Counted from the first letter of the stretch, positions 24,401 to 33,484 are shown. The stretch: 58,317 bases of DNA from Planktothrix sp. PCC 11201 (GCF_900009135.1 NZ_LT797699.1:142163-200479); one strand, 5' to 3'. A program made the numbers and translations. The notes: generated by a model from the letters alone, not told the origin.

Positions 24401-26903
24401 GAGCAAACAAATTGCCCAAACAACAACCGGGCCAACAAAAGGGGGTCAAGAATATCTGCTCCCCCTGAGTGGAGTTGTTTATGCCAGTCGTGAGGATGCA
24501 CTGCCCGACGAGACAGGTTCAAATACTTATGCCAGTTCAACGGACTCTTTGCTAGACCCGACGCGCCGTCCCAATGGGATTATGTTAATTAATGGCAAAT
24601 GTTTGGCACGGGATACCGCAGGCACTTGTAACCCCGCTCTCGCAGGCAATGATGAAGCAAAAATTCAAGCGATTACCCGTGAAAAGGGCCTAACCTTGGT
24701 TTCCAATCTTCCGGTCTATATTAAAGGACAGTTCAACCCCCATACGAAGGAAGAATTCAAAACAGCCCTAACTGCTGACTGGAGTAATTTCTACACCCGC
24801 GCCCCTAGTGCTGTTAACAAAACCACAGCCACCATTACCAAAGCAGACCGCAACTTAGAGGAGAATTTTGCCTGTCGTCCTGGTGATCCTCGACTGCCCG
24901 GTTGTACAACTGGGGATAATTGGCGACCAGCAACGATTCTGTCTGATTCTGTGACTGTTCTTTCGGGATCTACAACCACTGCTGCTGATACCCAAGGAAC
25001 AGCCCTAAATACGGGCTTCCGATTTGGCTTCCGCAATGAAGGAGACTTTGACCTGAGAAATAATGCCGGGGTTGCCAGGGTTGGTTATGACTTAGATGCT
25101 GATGGCAGTATTAAAGCGACATCAATAGTTAATGAATCAACCTTTGGTTTAGATTTGAATGGGAATGGAACAACTACTGATACGAATGTTAAAGAGGTAG
25201 ATATTACCGCTAAAGCAGCCAGGATGATCAATGGTTTCGATCCTTATAACAACTTTGTAACGAATGGCTTAAGCAGTGGTCTTCGTACCTTTGATACAAA
25301 TAACGATGCGATAATCAACAGTTCCGATACGGTTTATACCGATGACAACTATATAGCACTAACAGGCTTCAACAGTTCTTACTTCAATAACTTTGTCACC
25401 CCAGTTCAACGACGTTCTGCCGATTTTCCTGATTACATCATGGAAACTTGCCTCAAGTTGCCCCTTTCTGCCTGTGGGCCTCAAGATTGGGCTGTGGGAT
25501 ACAATATTGATGCAGATTACACGGATATCGATGGCAATAATAAATATGATGAACTGATTGATTATCAAAATTTTGATACGGTTTATCCCGGCAGCAGTAA
25601 CTTACTGAATAAACCTGATGGAACCAAGAAAAAAGAGTCAGAGTTAACCATTCGAGATTTGTTTAATCTTAAGAATTTACCGAACAATGATTCTTGGAAG
25701 CTAGATATTACTCAGAAAGGAACAGGTCAGTGTAAACAATTTTCAACTACTCCTAGTGGTTCAAATTTGGATAAATTTTGCCCTAATCGTTTGATTTCAG
25801 GTGGGGGATCTTATTGGAATCAGCCACAATTTCAGCGCTTTCCTCGTCGATTAGCTTTTCCACGAGATTCTCAATACAGATTGGTATTAGACAGTAATGG
25901 TCAACCTCCGATGGTGGGAGTTGCTGACCCAGGTGCTGGGGGGGGTAACGATATTTATAACGGTTCTTTAGGATGTTTTGGGATCAGTAGTGATGTTAAT
26001 CAGGATATCTATAGTTGTGCTCAACACGGTTCAGGTTCTGGCGGAAATAAATGGGAACCCCGTCGCTTGAATGATAATAAGAACTCGGTTACTACCCGTG
26101 CTTTATGGTTTAGAACCAGAAATGGTAACGTAGTAGACTACGGTGCAAACTATCCCCTGTGGTACTACGATCCTTTAAATCCGGGGACTCCCAACAAGTT
26201 ACAAACAACTGTTCAAAACCCCCTATTAGTTCCAGTTTTGCAACTTGAAATGACCACTGGAACACCAACTACCTCAACAACCAACACCAAGGCGGATCTA
26301 GGTACTAGCTGGTTGATGATTCCTGATAATGGCCCGACTGGCAATAAAGTTACACCCTATGATGTGGTTATGGGTACGGGTGATGTCCCTTCTCGGAAAA
26401 CTGGCGCAATTGGAGATTTTAATGGGGGATTACCCAACCTAGCCAGACTTCTGGAAAACTGGCAGGGGAAAACCGTTAAAGTCAGTGGCTCGTTTCTTCA
26501 ATTCCAACGCAGTAAATATGCCACTGCCCCTTTCTGGGGTGTCTTCACCACCACTGCCCAGCAGGCTCCACCAATCTTTAACACGGGCGCGCGAGTCTAC
26601 AACACATCTAGTGCTAGTGGGCAAACACCTTACTTCTCGCAACCTCAACGGAACTGGGGGTTTGATGTGGGTTTGCTCTCCCAATCTCCTGACCTATTCG
26701 CCCAAAAACTAACTACTCCTCCTTCTGGTTCCCAACCGGCGGAATATTTCCGAGAAGTGAGCCGGAGTGATGAATGGGTGAAAACACTGTTGTGTGCTAA
26801 AGAAGTGGACGATACTACTGGCCAACCCACAGCCACGAACGCTGTTCAAAATACTTCTATACGACCAACAAAATCATTCTGTAAAGATTACACAGGAGGC
26901 TAA
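21456..26903 (+). CDS. hpsA: Hormogonium polysaccharide biosynthesis protein HpsA
   Basis: The 1815-residue protein has one N-terminal membrane segment in a pilin-like context (GFVLPTVTMVLLVVVLL, about residues 52-68), like PilX/prepilin-type N-termini. A long Gly/Asn/Thr/Asp-rich extracytoplasmic body follows. In Nostoc punctiforme, HpsA is needed for hormogonium polysaccharide and gliding. The C-terminal part has EF-hand-like or dockerin-like Asp-rich stretches (DTNNDAIINSSD, DADYTDIDGNNKYDE). Four pseudopilin genes follow in the same direction, the nearest separated from the hpsA stop by one base. The role is inferred from locus similarity; no catalytic motif is visible. Confidence 0.8.
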   Translation: MSQHHKNKFSNPILSLFRSIRIAVQRMTRQTLRSLLRVWVKINRQGHYSRAGFVLPTVTMVLLVVVLLTITIMLRSMDRAKMAQYRRVDEQVLQAATPALDRAKAKIQRLSSAKDPTLPRATPSDSELYRALTGSIYRLKDETQLQVRYATDGNINLNEDSATPPIPLEDRTTISTAWKFPVDTDNNGKFDTWTIYGVYFRNPIEKNGIVPARNPLDARTPPYTAVSDIKSGCNVEGTSSSLVGGGWYPVGSKLKKAIFTYVVNVPIAEDPTNDAITKWNAAKYGGITAEAKATSAVSALEYQQDVSRLPLVNNAVVYRDDLEMAPGGGLKFQLNGRILTNSSLLVTQFTGLRFYQVSSPGSCFFEDPENSKIIVGGEVVRGFSGGTTGNLDVDVDLFQGDFLTPTGAKISTANQTVTDAALDTLSNSSAYETRLNYLVSKAPASLLNQITDPIKRSKALRTYFEDRTRKVPYKEVDVNGTDTMQDPLVSGTVVRPADGWIYPTKPNDGGKISLENQRLNLLTAKGTSTAAYRMEASEPSDDEKESKLGDRILAGNGLPLKWYINNKEVSGSEPQYLTNAGTAINWTVGAGGSGTSSQQRTRQTRIQELPDVGSTDRDGFWEIVAGTTPKNPDEPYGGLRVVTGAGIYSRNNSFLPPPELDVDSAGKVIAGVYDTSTSVKNPIVWPDTMPMSVPDKAKIFDNSDLYDTDGLTPLTTLIGTAKEAGDGGRWKPQDSASPTKGDLQMRATVVYHYAQSSFSKELSEEANLKGVWTNVKQTPIACVSNYYDPSTALTAKNMPTLRVDKLNATGKIDTDPAGQVITLPWNTATGGKSNNGIVYGPPPAESSYTTALKNQAALVFPDGRQVNPTLASALAANPRKLSEQSAIDAALCAYGILDGTLKPLASPPIPHGAIRETAFLDARQIKAIEQDKTTANAVDETFTLNKEGGIKGTLSGSAYDLPLENRQPLEIRATILDLYQLRSKQIAQTTTGPTKGGQEYLLPLSGVVYASREDALPDETGSNTYASSTDSLLDPTRRPNGIMLINGKCLARDTAGTCNPALAGNDEAKIQAITREKGLTLVSNLPVYIKGQFNPHTKEEFKTALTADWSNFYTRAPSAVNKTTATITKADRNLEENFACRPGDPRLPGCTTGDNWRPATILSDSVTVLSGSTTTAADTQGTALNTGFRFGFRNEGDFDLRNNAGVARVGYDLDADGSIKATSIVNESTFGLDLNGNGTTTDTNVKEVDITAKAARMINGFDPYNNFVTNGLSSGLRTFDTNNDAIINSSDTVYTDDNYIALTGFNSSYFNNFVTPVQRRSADFPDYIMETCLKLPLSACGPQDWAVGYNIDADYTDIDGNNKYDELIDYQNFDTVYPGSSNLLNKPDGTKKKESELTIRDLFNLKNLPNNDSWKLDITQKGTGQCKQFSTTPSGSNLDKFCPNRLISGGGSYWNQPQFQRFPRRLAFPRDSQYRLVLDSNGQPPMVGVADPGAGGGNDIYNGSLGCFGISSDVNQDIYSCAQHGSGSGGNKWEPRRLNDNKNSVTTRALWFRTRNGNVVDYGANYPLWYYDPLNPGTPNKLQTTVQNPLLVPVLQLEMTTGTPTTSTTNTKADLGTSWLMIPDNGPTGNKVTPYDVVMGTGDVPSRKTGAIGDFNGGLPNLARLLENWQGKTVKVSGSFLQFQRSKYATAPFWGVFTTTAQQAPPIFNTGARVYNTSSASGQTPYFSQPQRNWGFDVGLLSQSPDLFAQKLTTPPSGSQPAEYFREVSRSDEWVKTLLCAKEVDDTTGQPTATNAVQNTSIRPTKSFCKDYTGG

Positions 26904-26904
26904 A

Positions 26905-27567
26905 ATGAACAATCAATTTCAATTCAAGGGGGGCAGTCCCCCCACATCGGGTTACACGATCTTGGAAGGTTTAATGGCTGTGGTGGTGGTATCCGTAATG
27001 CTATTAGCAATTGGCCCAGTTATTGCCTTCTCCGTGGGAACCCGTGTTCAGGCTAAACGGGTTGAACTAGCTACCCAGGCGGCAAGAAGTTATATTGATT
27101 GGGTAAAAGCTGCTTCTGATGACAATACAGTAACGGAAAGAACGCCCAAACAAAGTGCAATTCCTGCAATTACGGCTCCAGCAACAGGTGATTTAACAGG
27201 TGATTGCACATCAAAAGATGGTTATTGTACAACAGATAAAAAATTGTACTGTGTAAATCTTGATGAAACACCAGGATGTCAAACCAATAGTCCGGTGGAT
27301 ATGGTGGTTCAACCTATCATAACTCAGGTAACTGATAATGATGTTGCTAATTCAAACAAGGGTTATCAAATGCAAGTTGGAGTTTATCGCGCTAACTCTT
27401 TTGTCGCTGGTGTAACCCTTCAACCTGCTACCAAGTCAGATAGCTTAACAACAAATGCGGTAGGCAATCGTAGTTTACCTTTAGTTGTTATCAAAACAGA
27501 AGTTTTACCGTCAGGTGCAACCTTTGACAATCTTAAAGAACGACTAAATGGTACACCTTCACCGTAA
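26905..27567 (+). CDS. hpsB: HpsB-like pseudopilin
   Basis: The 220-residue protein has a type IV prepilin-like signal: TSG followed by YTILEGLMAVVVVSVMLLAI, with Glu at +5 and a hydrophobic helix, at about residues 14-38. I choose the ATG at 26905 because AGGAGG ends five bases before it and the hpsA stop is one base upstream, so the genes are tightly coupled. The longer in-frame start inside hpsA is rejected. The globular part has four Cys (DCTSKDGYC, YCVNLDETPGC) that may form disulfides. Pseudopilins of this type likely assemble a short pseudopilus for polysaccharide secretion. Confidence 0.75.
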   Translation: MNNQFQFKGGSPPTSGYTILEGLMAVVVVSVMLLAIGPVIAFSVGTRVQAKRVELATQAARSYIDWVKAASDDNTVTERTPKQSAIPAITAPATGDLTGDCTSKDGYCTTDKKLYCVNLDETPGCQTNSPVDMVVQPIITQVTDNDVANSNKGYQMQVGVYRANSFVAGVTLQPATKSDSLTTNAVGNRSLPLVVIKTEVLPSGATFDNLKERLNGTPSP

Positions 27568-27622
27568 TATTTTGAGTGTAACTTAATTCCCCTGCTTTTC
27601 TGAAGTTAATGGAGCAATAAAA

Positions 27623-28615
27623 ATGAGTATCTTTCTAAAATTATTACTTAAACATCAAGTTAGGTCAAGTTCGGCAAAATTTGATCAAAACTATCAAGTC
27701 AAAGGCATGACGATGATAGAACTGTTAGTCGGTACAGTTATTGCTTTTATCGTGATCACTCCCTTGATGGGAATGGTGCTTGGTATGTTAAATGATGATC
27801 AACGAGAAAGTGCCAAAGCCAACACTGAAGAAGAAATCCAATCTGCATTAGATTATATTGCAGAGGATGTTAGTCAAGCTCTATATATTTATGTTCCCAA
27901 CAAACAAGAAACAACATCATCAGGAACAACTATAACTACTGATGAAATTAAAAGTCTAAAAGATAATGGTTTTTTACCGAATACTGCAAGTCCTAATAAT
28001 GAAATACCTGTTCTCGTTTTTTGGAAACGAAAAATAGTAGAAGATGCTGTTCCCGTTGATTCTACTAAACTACCTAAAGACTGTAACCCCAAACCCTACA
28101 CTCCACAAAAACAAAGGAACTGTAATGATACCTACGTTTTATCATTAGTCAGTTATCAATTGCTTCCAGGAACAGATAAAACATCAATTTGGTGTCAACC
28201 TTCAGGAACAACTTGTCCTAGTCGAATAGTTCGGTATGAAATTTCTGATGGATTAAAAAACTCTAATGGAATCTACTACAAAAAGGCTGAACTTACGACA
28301 GAACTCCAGGAGTATGCAGAAGAAAATATTACAGATTATAATAGTGGTTTTAGTCTATCTGATCCATCAAAAAATGTCACTACTAAAGCTAATTTTCCAG
28401 TAAGTCAAGTGTTAGTTAACTACATTGAAAAATTTGAACTAGATCCTAGCTCAACAAATAACTTAGCTAAATTAACAATTCAGGCAAATGCAATAAGACG
28501 TAACGACGCTAATGCAGTTTGTCCGACTGATTCTAAGATTGGTGTTAACAGTAATTCACCCTATTGTCCAAAATCATCAGTTCAATTGCGAGGCTTAAGT
28601 CGTCTAGGCAATTAG
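27623..28615 (+). CDS. hpsC: HpsC-like pseudopilin
   Basis: The 330-residue protein has a long leader of about 28 residues, then KG followed by MTMIELLVGTVIAFIVITPL, with Glu at +5 and a membrane helix. It resembles PulJ/GspJ-class minor pseudopilins in length and in the segment after the helix (SALDYIAEDVSQALYIYVP). Cys pairs occur in the C-terminal half. It is third in the hpsA operon-like array and likely sits at the tip or base of the pseudopilus. Assignment as HpsC rests on gene order. Confidence 0.7.
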   Translation: MSIFLKLLLKHQVRSSSAKFDQNYQVKGMTMIELLVGTVIAFIVITPLMGMVLGMLNDDQRESAKANTEEEIQSALDYIAEDVSQALYIYVPNKQETTSSGTTITTDEIKSLKDNGFLPNTASPNNEIPVLVFWKRKIVEDAVPVDSTKLPKDCNPKPYTPQKQRNCNDTYVLSLVSYQLLPGTDKTSIWCQPSGTTCPSRIVRYEISDGLKNSNGIYYKKAELTTELQEYAEENITDYNSGFSLSDPSKNVTTKANFPVSQVLVNYIEKFELDPSSTNNLAKLTIQANAIRRNDANAVCPTDSKIGVNSNSPYCPKSSVQLRGLSRLGN

Positions 28616-28656
28616 AACTAACTCAAAAATTATTAAATCATCAAAAAGGATTAATT

Positions 28657-29280
28657 ATGAAAACTCAACAAATATTAAATAGGCTGTTAATAAATCGCTT
28701 AAAAAAAAATCCTAATCAGATTAATCAGGGATTTACCCTGATTGAATTATTAGTTGTAGTTTTAATGATTGGTATTCTGAGTGCGATCGCGGCTCCGGGT
28801 TGGCAAGCATTTACAACCGGACAACGGATTAAAAGTGTTAATAATCAGATATCTCAAGCTATTAAAACTGCTCAAGCAGAAGCTAAGAGAAATAAATCCG
28901 ACTATGTACTAGGATTCGATCCCGCTCAAGATCCACCAAAGTATAGTATTTACAAAAAAGATACACCAGATGCTGAGAAACAATGGCAATCTTTGAGTCT
29001 TGACGGTGCAATTAAAGAGAATATGCTCAAAATTTATTCTCAAGCTGATGGTACGAAAAATAATGAAATTCCTTTTAAGTCAGATGGGACTGTAAATGTA
29101 GATGGAGATAAAATTAAACTTGCAGACACGGGTAAAAATACAGATGGTTTTAGCGTTGTTGTTTACCCTAAAGATAGTCCAAATTCTCGAAACTGCATAA
29201 TTGTACAAACGATTTTAGGAGCAACAAGAACCGCAGAAGGCACTGATCCAAAAACAGGTTGTCCACCAGAACCCAAATAG
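28657..29280 (+). CDS. GspH/FimT-type pseudopilin
   Basis: From the chosen ATG (MKTQQILNRLLINRLKK) the protein has 207 residues. QG is followed by FTLIELLVVVLMIGILSAIA, the class III signal with Glu at +5 and a GspH-like AAPGW after the helix. AAGGA lies about eight bases before the start. The in-frame start at 28564 overlaps the upstream gene and is less likely. The C-terminal half is a beta-rich GspH-like head with CIIVQTILGATR near the end, a motif also present in the next gene (CTFVSTLLGTLR). Likely part of the same pseudopilus. Confidence 0.75.
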   Translation: MKTQQILNRLLINRLKKNPNQINQGFTLIELLVVVLMIGILSAIAAPGWQAFTTGQRIKSVNNQISQAIKTAQAEAKRNKSDYVLGFDPAQDPPKYSIYKKDTPDAEKQWQSLSLDGAIKENMLKIYSQADGTKNNEIPFKSDGTVNVDGDKIKLADTGKNTDGFSVVVYPKDSPNSRNCIIVQTILGATRTAEGTDPKTGCPPEPK

Positions 29281-29563
29281 TTGAAAGAATGCGATCGCGT
29301 AGCCTCCACCCTGCAACATTGCAATTATAGCAATGGGCAAAAACTTCCTGTGTCTTGGTGGTCAAATTAAGCCTAATCTCTCTCAGGATAACAGCGTCTG
29401 CGATAACTCCGTAATGTCCACAAATTGATTAATCTTTCAACGTTCAAAATAGTTTTAAAAAATCCGTAATTCTCCCGTGGTCAGAGCCTCTGATTTTTCG
29501 CAAACTGGTAGTTAGGTTCGTTGAACAAACATAACTATTTAAGTTGAAATCAGGCGTGCTTTC
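29281..29563. other. Intergenic region between two pseudopilin genes
   Basis: The 283 bases contain one HIP1-like site and the fragment CTGTGTCTTGGTGGTC, a variant of a short dispersed motif seen at about 30150 and 30480. No gene or RNA is recognised. Confidence 0.4.
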
Positions 29564-30118
29564 ATGATCAACAAAAAAAAGACCTGCGATCGCTCCCTAA
29601 CCCCCTCTGATAGCGGATTTACCCTAATTGAACAACTAATTATTATCTCCATAATTGGTGTTCTGGGTGCCATTGCCGCCCCCAGTTGGTTAGGCTTCAT
29701 TAACCATCAGCGCCTCAATACATCCATAGACCGAATTTACTGGGCGATGCAAACCACCCGTGCAGAAGCCAAACTCAATAAAGAGACCAGGCAAATCAGC
29801 TTTCGAGATCAAAATAATACCGTGCAATGGGCAATTCATCGTCCAGATGAGACCCCCACAGAAAATCAATGGACGATCCTAGATCAAGGCGTTCAAATTG
29901 ACGAGGCAGAAACAACCCTATATCAAAATAAAACTACCAAAATCTGGAGGATGCAATTTGACCATAAAGGTCGTGCTAATGGTCAGTTAGGACGGGTGAC
30001 CGTATCCCTTCGCAATGGTAGCCCCGCCAAACGCTGCACATTCGTGTCCACCCTATTAGGAACATTAAGAATAGCCCAAAATAACCCAAAACCCAAAGAT
30101 GGGAAATATTGTTATTAA
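29564..30118 (+). CDS. GspH/FimT-type pseudopilin
   Basis: The 184-residue protein has SG followed by FTLIEQLIIISIIGVLGAIA and AAPSW, a second GspH-like pseudopilin paralogous to the one before. The ending CTFVSTLLGTLRIAQNN matches CIIVQTILGATRTAEGT of its paralogue. It is separated by 283 bp from the upstream gene, so it may have its own promoter. It is the last pseudopilin gene before the repeat region and the divergent-facing sigF. Confidence 0.75.
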   Translation: MINKKKTCDRSLTPSDSGFTLIEQLIIISIIGVLGAIAAPSWLGFINHQRLNTSIDRIYWAMQTTRAEAKLNKETRQISFRDQNNTVQWAIHRPDETPTENQWTILDQGVQIDEAETTLYQNKTTKIWRMQFDHKGRANGQLGRVTVSLRNGSPAKRCTFVSTLLGTLRIAQNNPKPKDGKYCY

Positions 30119-30221
30119 AAAAGTTGACAATAGAATTTCCTTTTCCCTTTCTTTGTGTCTTTGTGCCTTAGTGGTTATTGGTGTCAACTTAAGTAATAAT
30201 TTCATTGTTTTTATCCTAGAC

Positions 30222-30434
30222 CAGATCCCCCTAAATCCCCATTAAAAAGGGGGACTTATGAAGTACAGTTTCCCCATTTTTAAGGACTTATGAATCCAGT
30301 TCACCTATTAAAAAGGGGGACTTATGAAGTACAGTTTCCCCATTTTTAAGGACTTATGAATCCAGTTCACCCATTAAAAAGGGCGACTTATGAATCCAGT
30401 TCCCCCCTTTTTAAGGGGGGCTAGGGGGGATCTA
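30222..30434. repeat. Tandem 66-bp repeat of the CCCCCTAAATCCCC family
   Basis: Three units starting ATTAAAAAGGG at 30241, 30307 and 30373 have a 66-bp period (the third shortened). They are bounded by GATCCCCCTAAATCCCC on the left and its inverted form, GGGGGGCTAGGGGGGATC, on the right. It is the same family as 18389-18540. Confidence 0.8.
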
Positions 30435-30518
30435 CACGCCCAGAGAAAATCAGTTGAATATTTTTTTTTCCCTATTTTTTTGTGTCTTTGTGGTTCGTCA
30501 AATTGACCAATAACCCAA

Positions 30519-31292
30519 CTATTCACCACCAGACATCATTTTCTGTAAAGAACTCAACCCTTTTTTCACCCGACGAGAAACCGTCACCGAACTAATACCC
30601 AAACGTTCCGCCGTTTCCTTCTGGGTTAAATCATACAGAAACACAAACTCCAAAACCTTACGGGTTCCGTCCTCTAATTTAGCTAAAGCCTGCTGGACAC
30701 GAATTTGATCCTCTTGCGCCAACTGAAAACTCCGATAACGACCGTCAGGAACCATTTCCCCCAAACAGGTCGCCCCATCTTCCCCATCTTGAATCGGAGC
30801 ATCCAAACTCAGCACAGAACGGTTGTAGTTAGCCAGCTTCACCTCATTCCACTCATTCACAGAAATTCCTAACACCTCCGCCACTTCTCCATCCGTGGGC
30901 GGGCGCTTGAGTTCTAACTGAAGTTGTTGAATCACCTTCACCGATTGCCGTTGTAGGGTCAACCATTGACGAGGTACCCGCACTGACGGGCTTTTATCTC
31001 TTAAATAGTGCTGAATCTCTCCCCGAATATAGGGAATCGCAAAGGAACTAAAGGCATGACCTTTGGACAGGTCAAATCGCTCGATTGCACGAATCAAGCC
31101 AATACAGCCGACTTGAAGTAAATCTTCATAACTTTCCGTACACTGGTTCACCCAATGGTGTACCTCCTTACGCACCAATCCAATATTTAACTGAACAATC
31201 CGGTTGCGGATATCCTTAGAAGCAGACTGTTGATATTGGTGCAACAGTTCTAAACTTTCTCCTCTAGGGTAATTGACAACTTGAGTAGGCAT
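30519..31292 (-). CDS. sigF: RNA polymerase sigma factor SigF (group 3)
   Basis: The 257-residue sigma-70 family protein has region 2 (SYEDLLQVGCIGLIRAIERF, FSSFAIPYIRGEIQHYLRD), region 3 and region 4 (LTQKETAERLGISSVTVSRR). The length and sequence fit the SigB/F/G-like group 3 factor called SigF in cyanobacteria. In Synechocystis SigF controls pilin gene expression and motility, so its position beside pseudopilin genes is suggestive. It is convergent with the pseudopilin array, with the repeat block between. No anti-sigma gene is adjacent. Confidence 0.85.
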   Translation of the reverse strand: MPTQVVNYPRGESLELLHQYQQSASKDIRNRIVQLNIGLVRKEVHHWVNQCTESYEDLLQVGCIGLIRAIERFDLSKGHAFSSFAIPYIRGEIQHYLRDKSPSVRVPRQWLTLQRQSVKVIQQLQLELKRPPTDGEVAEVLGISVNEWNEVKLANYNRSVLSLDAPIQDGEDGATCLGEMVPDGRYRSFQLAQEDQIRVQQALAKLEDGTRKVLEFVFLYDLTQKETAERLGISSVTVSRRVKKGLSSLQKMMSGGE

Positions 31293-31766
31293 GACAAGAT
31301 CCTGCGTTGGTAGGGCTGGCTAATTAGTTCCGTATTAATCTTGACCACACTCGGCTTTAATGGGATGGGAGGTTAGAGGGCTTGCCCCAACACAGGGGGG
31401 ACTCTGAACCTATATTCAATAGTCAATGTGAGGTCGCGCTGAAGCACTAAACGAGGACTTTTAAGCCATCGGCTAGAAGCCTAGCTTTAGTAAATTTATA
31501 TACACCATTAGGGCTAATAACATACTATTGTAGCCCAACTTGCGGGGTTAACGCAAGATATTTATAGAAGTTTGATTAATATTTTTTGAAATTGGGAATT
31601 ATATATGTTCACTTAGTAAAAATACCCTCTGTTAATTCAGGAAGGCTGAGGGTTGAACCCTTACCCATCATCAGTCAGTGATTAAGTCCACAAACCGGAG
31701 ACAGGTAACTGTTGATCCCCCATTCTTCCTGGATCAAATCATGGGTTAATCTATCGATAGGTGAGC
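31293..31766. other. Intergenic region between sigF and psbO
   Basis: The 474 bases hold the sigF upstream region and the psbO 3' end. I see no convincing gene. The part near psbO contains a candidate hairpin listed separately. Confidence 0.4.
31621..31653 (-). terminator. Possible psbO transcript-end hairpin
   Basis: On the minus strand ACCCTC and GAGGGT, separated by 18 bases, are followed by ATTTTTAC. The stem is short and the site is about 115 bases past the psbO stop. Confidence 0.35.
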
Positions 31767-32603
31767 TTAGGAAGCGGCTTCAATCCGACCATAGAAGACA
31801 CCCCGAACCTTCACGTCCAAGGATTCCTTCGCACCCAAATCATCATCAGAAGGCTGTTCACTTTCAAAAATTCCAGCCACTTCTCCGGTTTCGCCGTCGA
31901 TTTTAGAAACCTGTAAAGAAATCCGACCCGCTTTGACTTTGGTATCGGCTAACTTAACATTAGCATTACTTAAATCGACTCCATCGGCGGTTGCCGGTAA
32001 AGCAACGGCGTTGTCATAGCCAGCATTCACCCCACGGGCTTTAGGATCTAAGAAGTTGGCGCCTCGATAGGAAGGAACATTAAAATCTCCCCGTAAATCG
32101 GTAGAAGTGTTAATACTGGATAATCCGGGCTGGGAACTGGCCACTAACCCTTTAACCGTGAATAAGAAAGGAACTTCTTCGCCACCTGGTAATAAAACCG
32201 TAATCGCTTGGAAATCAATCCCATCTTTTTCTTCAAAGGTGAGTTTACCATCGGAACCGACCAACAGGTTGCCGGTAATTTGATCTAAGCTATAGGTGAA
32301 TCGGGTTAATAGACGACCCGGAACAAATTCGGCTTCTTTGCGTTTGTTGGTGGGTTCTTCTTTAACAAAATAGCTGGTGGGTTGCAGACACAAACCACTG
32401 ATACTGTAGGACTTTCCACTATCAATTGGAATAGAACCCCGGGCAGTTTCTGGCAAAGTTGGACAGTTTACAGCTAATCCTGTATTTCTAATGTCATCAT
32501 AGGTCAGTAGCTTCGGATCTTTAGCCTCTGGGCCATCAGAACAAGCTGTAAGTACAGTTAAACAGATTGCTAATAGTGCAGCAACCAAAGCGCGATATCT
32601 CAT
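31767..32603 (-). CDS. psbO: Photosystem II manganese-stabilising protein PsbO
   Basis: The precursor of about 278 residues starts MRYRALVAALLAICLTVLTA, a signal peptide for transfer to the thylakoid lumen. The mature part has the conserved LTYDDIRNTGLAVNCPTL and the second Cys in SGLCLQPTSYF, forming the PsbO disulfide. GDFNVPSYRGANFLDPK and KAGRISLQVSK near the C-terminus are also family signatures. PsbO stabilises the Mn4CaO5 cluster of water oxidation. I reject an in-frame upstream start at 32639 because homologues start at MRYRAL. Confidence 0.97.
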   Translation of the reverse strand: MRYRALVAALLAICLTVLTACSDGPEAKDPKLLTYDDIRNTGLAVNCPTLPETARGSIPIDSGKSYSISGLCLQPTSYFVKEEPTNKRKEAEFVPGRLLTRFTYSLDQITGNLLVGSDGKLTFEEKDGIDFQAITVLLPGGEEVPFLFTVKGLVASSQPGLSSINTSTDLRGDFNVPSYRGANFLDPKARGVNAGYDNAVALPATADGVDLSNANVKLADTKVKAGRISLQVSKIDGETGEVAGIFESEQPSDDDLGAKESLDVKVRGVFYGRIEAAS

Positions 32604-33129
32604 TGTCAACCTCAAATATGCAAAATTGATATTTGACACTCTGCCCTGTAAAGAGAGGCAGATTCTTTAAGACTTGCTTAAAAGGGATAGTCAAATATCC
32701 CCCTAGACACTCAAAACAACTATCAAAAAGACGCTGTAATTGCGCTTACTTATACCATTTTTTGGCTTTCCGAGTCCATCACCATGCCAATTCGGTACGC
32801 TCCGCGTTTTTCCGTTGCTTGCTTGCCCTCCGGCTACAACTTTGTAGGGGCGAGGCAAGTCAGGGGTTACTCCTTAAAAAACACTTCTTCGCGTAGATGG
32901 TTATTCCTACTTGCTGCCGATATTTTATCATTTCTCATGGCAGTTAAAACTGCGGTGAGTCGTTTTTCCTCCCCAAAGCTCAATCCTCCGTGCTTCCCAA
33001 CTCCGGGTTTATTGCTCGTGACTGTTTTTGTGACGAAGTACAAATTTTTCAAGGATCAGTTAAACTACTTAAGTTAATGTTACCGATCGCTCTCTCTCAG
33101 ACGGTTGTCGGCAATGATAGATTTCAATT
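32604..33129. other. Intergenic region upstream of psbO
   Basis: These 526 bases should contain the psbO promoter on the minus strand. Short overlapping reading frames on both strands show no recognisable protein features. A G/C-rich patch at about 32790-32870 looks like dispersed repeat material. Confidence 0.35.
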
Positions 33130-33447
33130 ATGGACAATCCCACGGAATTTGATTCACAAGCTCGGTCAAATCAGCTTGAATTTTTAGCAGAAAAGGTTTT
33201 AACCTTAGCCAAAACCGCCGAAGGAAACCCTCTGGAAATTTTAGCGGTATTGAGAATTTTAGAACAGTTACACCAAGACATCCGAGAAAGTTTCTTTCAG
33301 CAATCTTTACCCGATAATCGTCAAAAACTCTATCATTTATTACGAGAGATTGAATCTAAAGGAGGTTGGCCCTATATTCCTCGGAGTTCTCTCAACTCTG
33401 TAATGGAAAATTTACAAAAGGAGTTTCCAGAATTGATGCAGGAGTAG
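33130..33447 (+). CDS. Conserved cyanobacterial hypothetical protein
   Basis: The 105-residue acidic, helical protein (MDNPTEFDSQARSNQLEFLA) has no signal peptide or membrane segment. It ends ENLQKEFPELMQE, and a GGWPYIPRSS segment near residue 77 may be a conserved turn. I do not recognise a function. It is convergent with trpF, separated by 37 bp. Confidence 0.65.
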   Translation: MDNPTEFDSQARSNQLEFLAEKVLTLAKTAEGNPLEILAVLRILEQLHQDIRESFFQQSLPDNRQKLYHLLREIESKGGWPYIPRSSLNSVMENLQKEFPELMQE

Positions 33448-33484
33448 GGATACCGATGGTGCGGGAGAGAAAAATCAAGATAGA

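Noticed and set aside
30241-30390. CRISPR-like or VNTR array
   Set aside because: The 66-bp units are nearly identical end to end with no spacers; described as a dispersed tandem repeat instead.
32633-33187. Several overlapping small frames upstream of psbO
   Set aside because: They overlap each other, show no family features, and occupy the probable psbO promoter.
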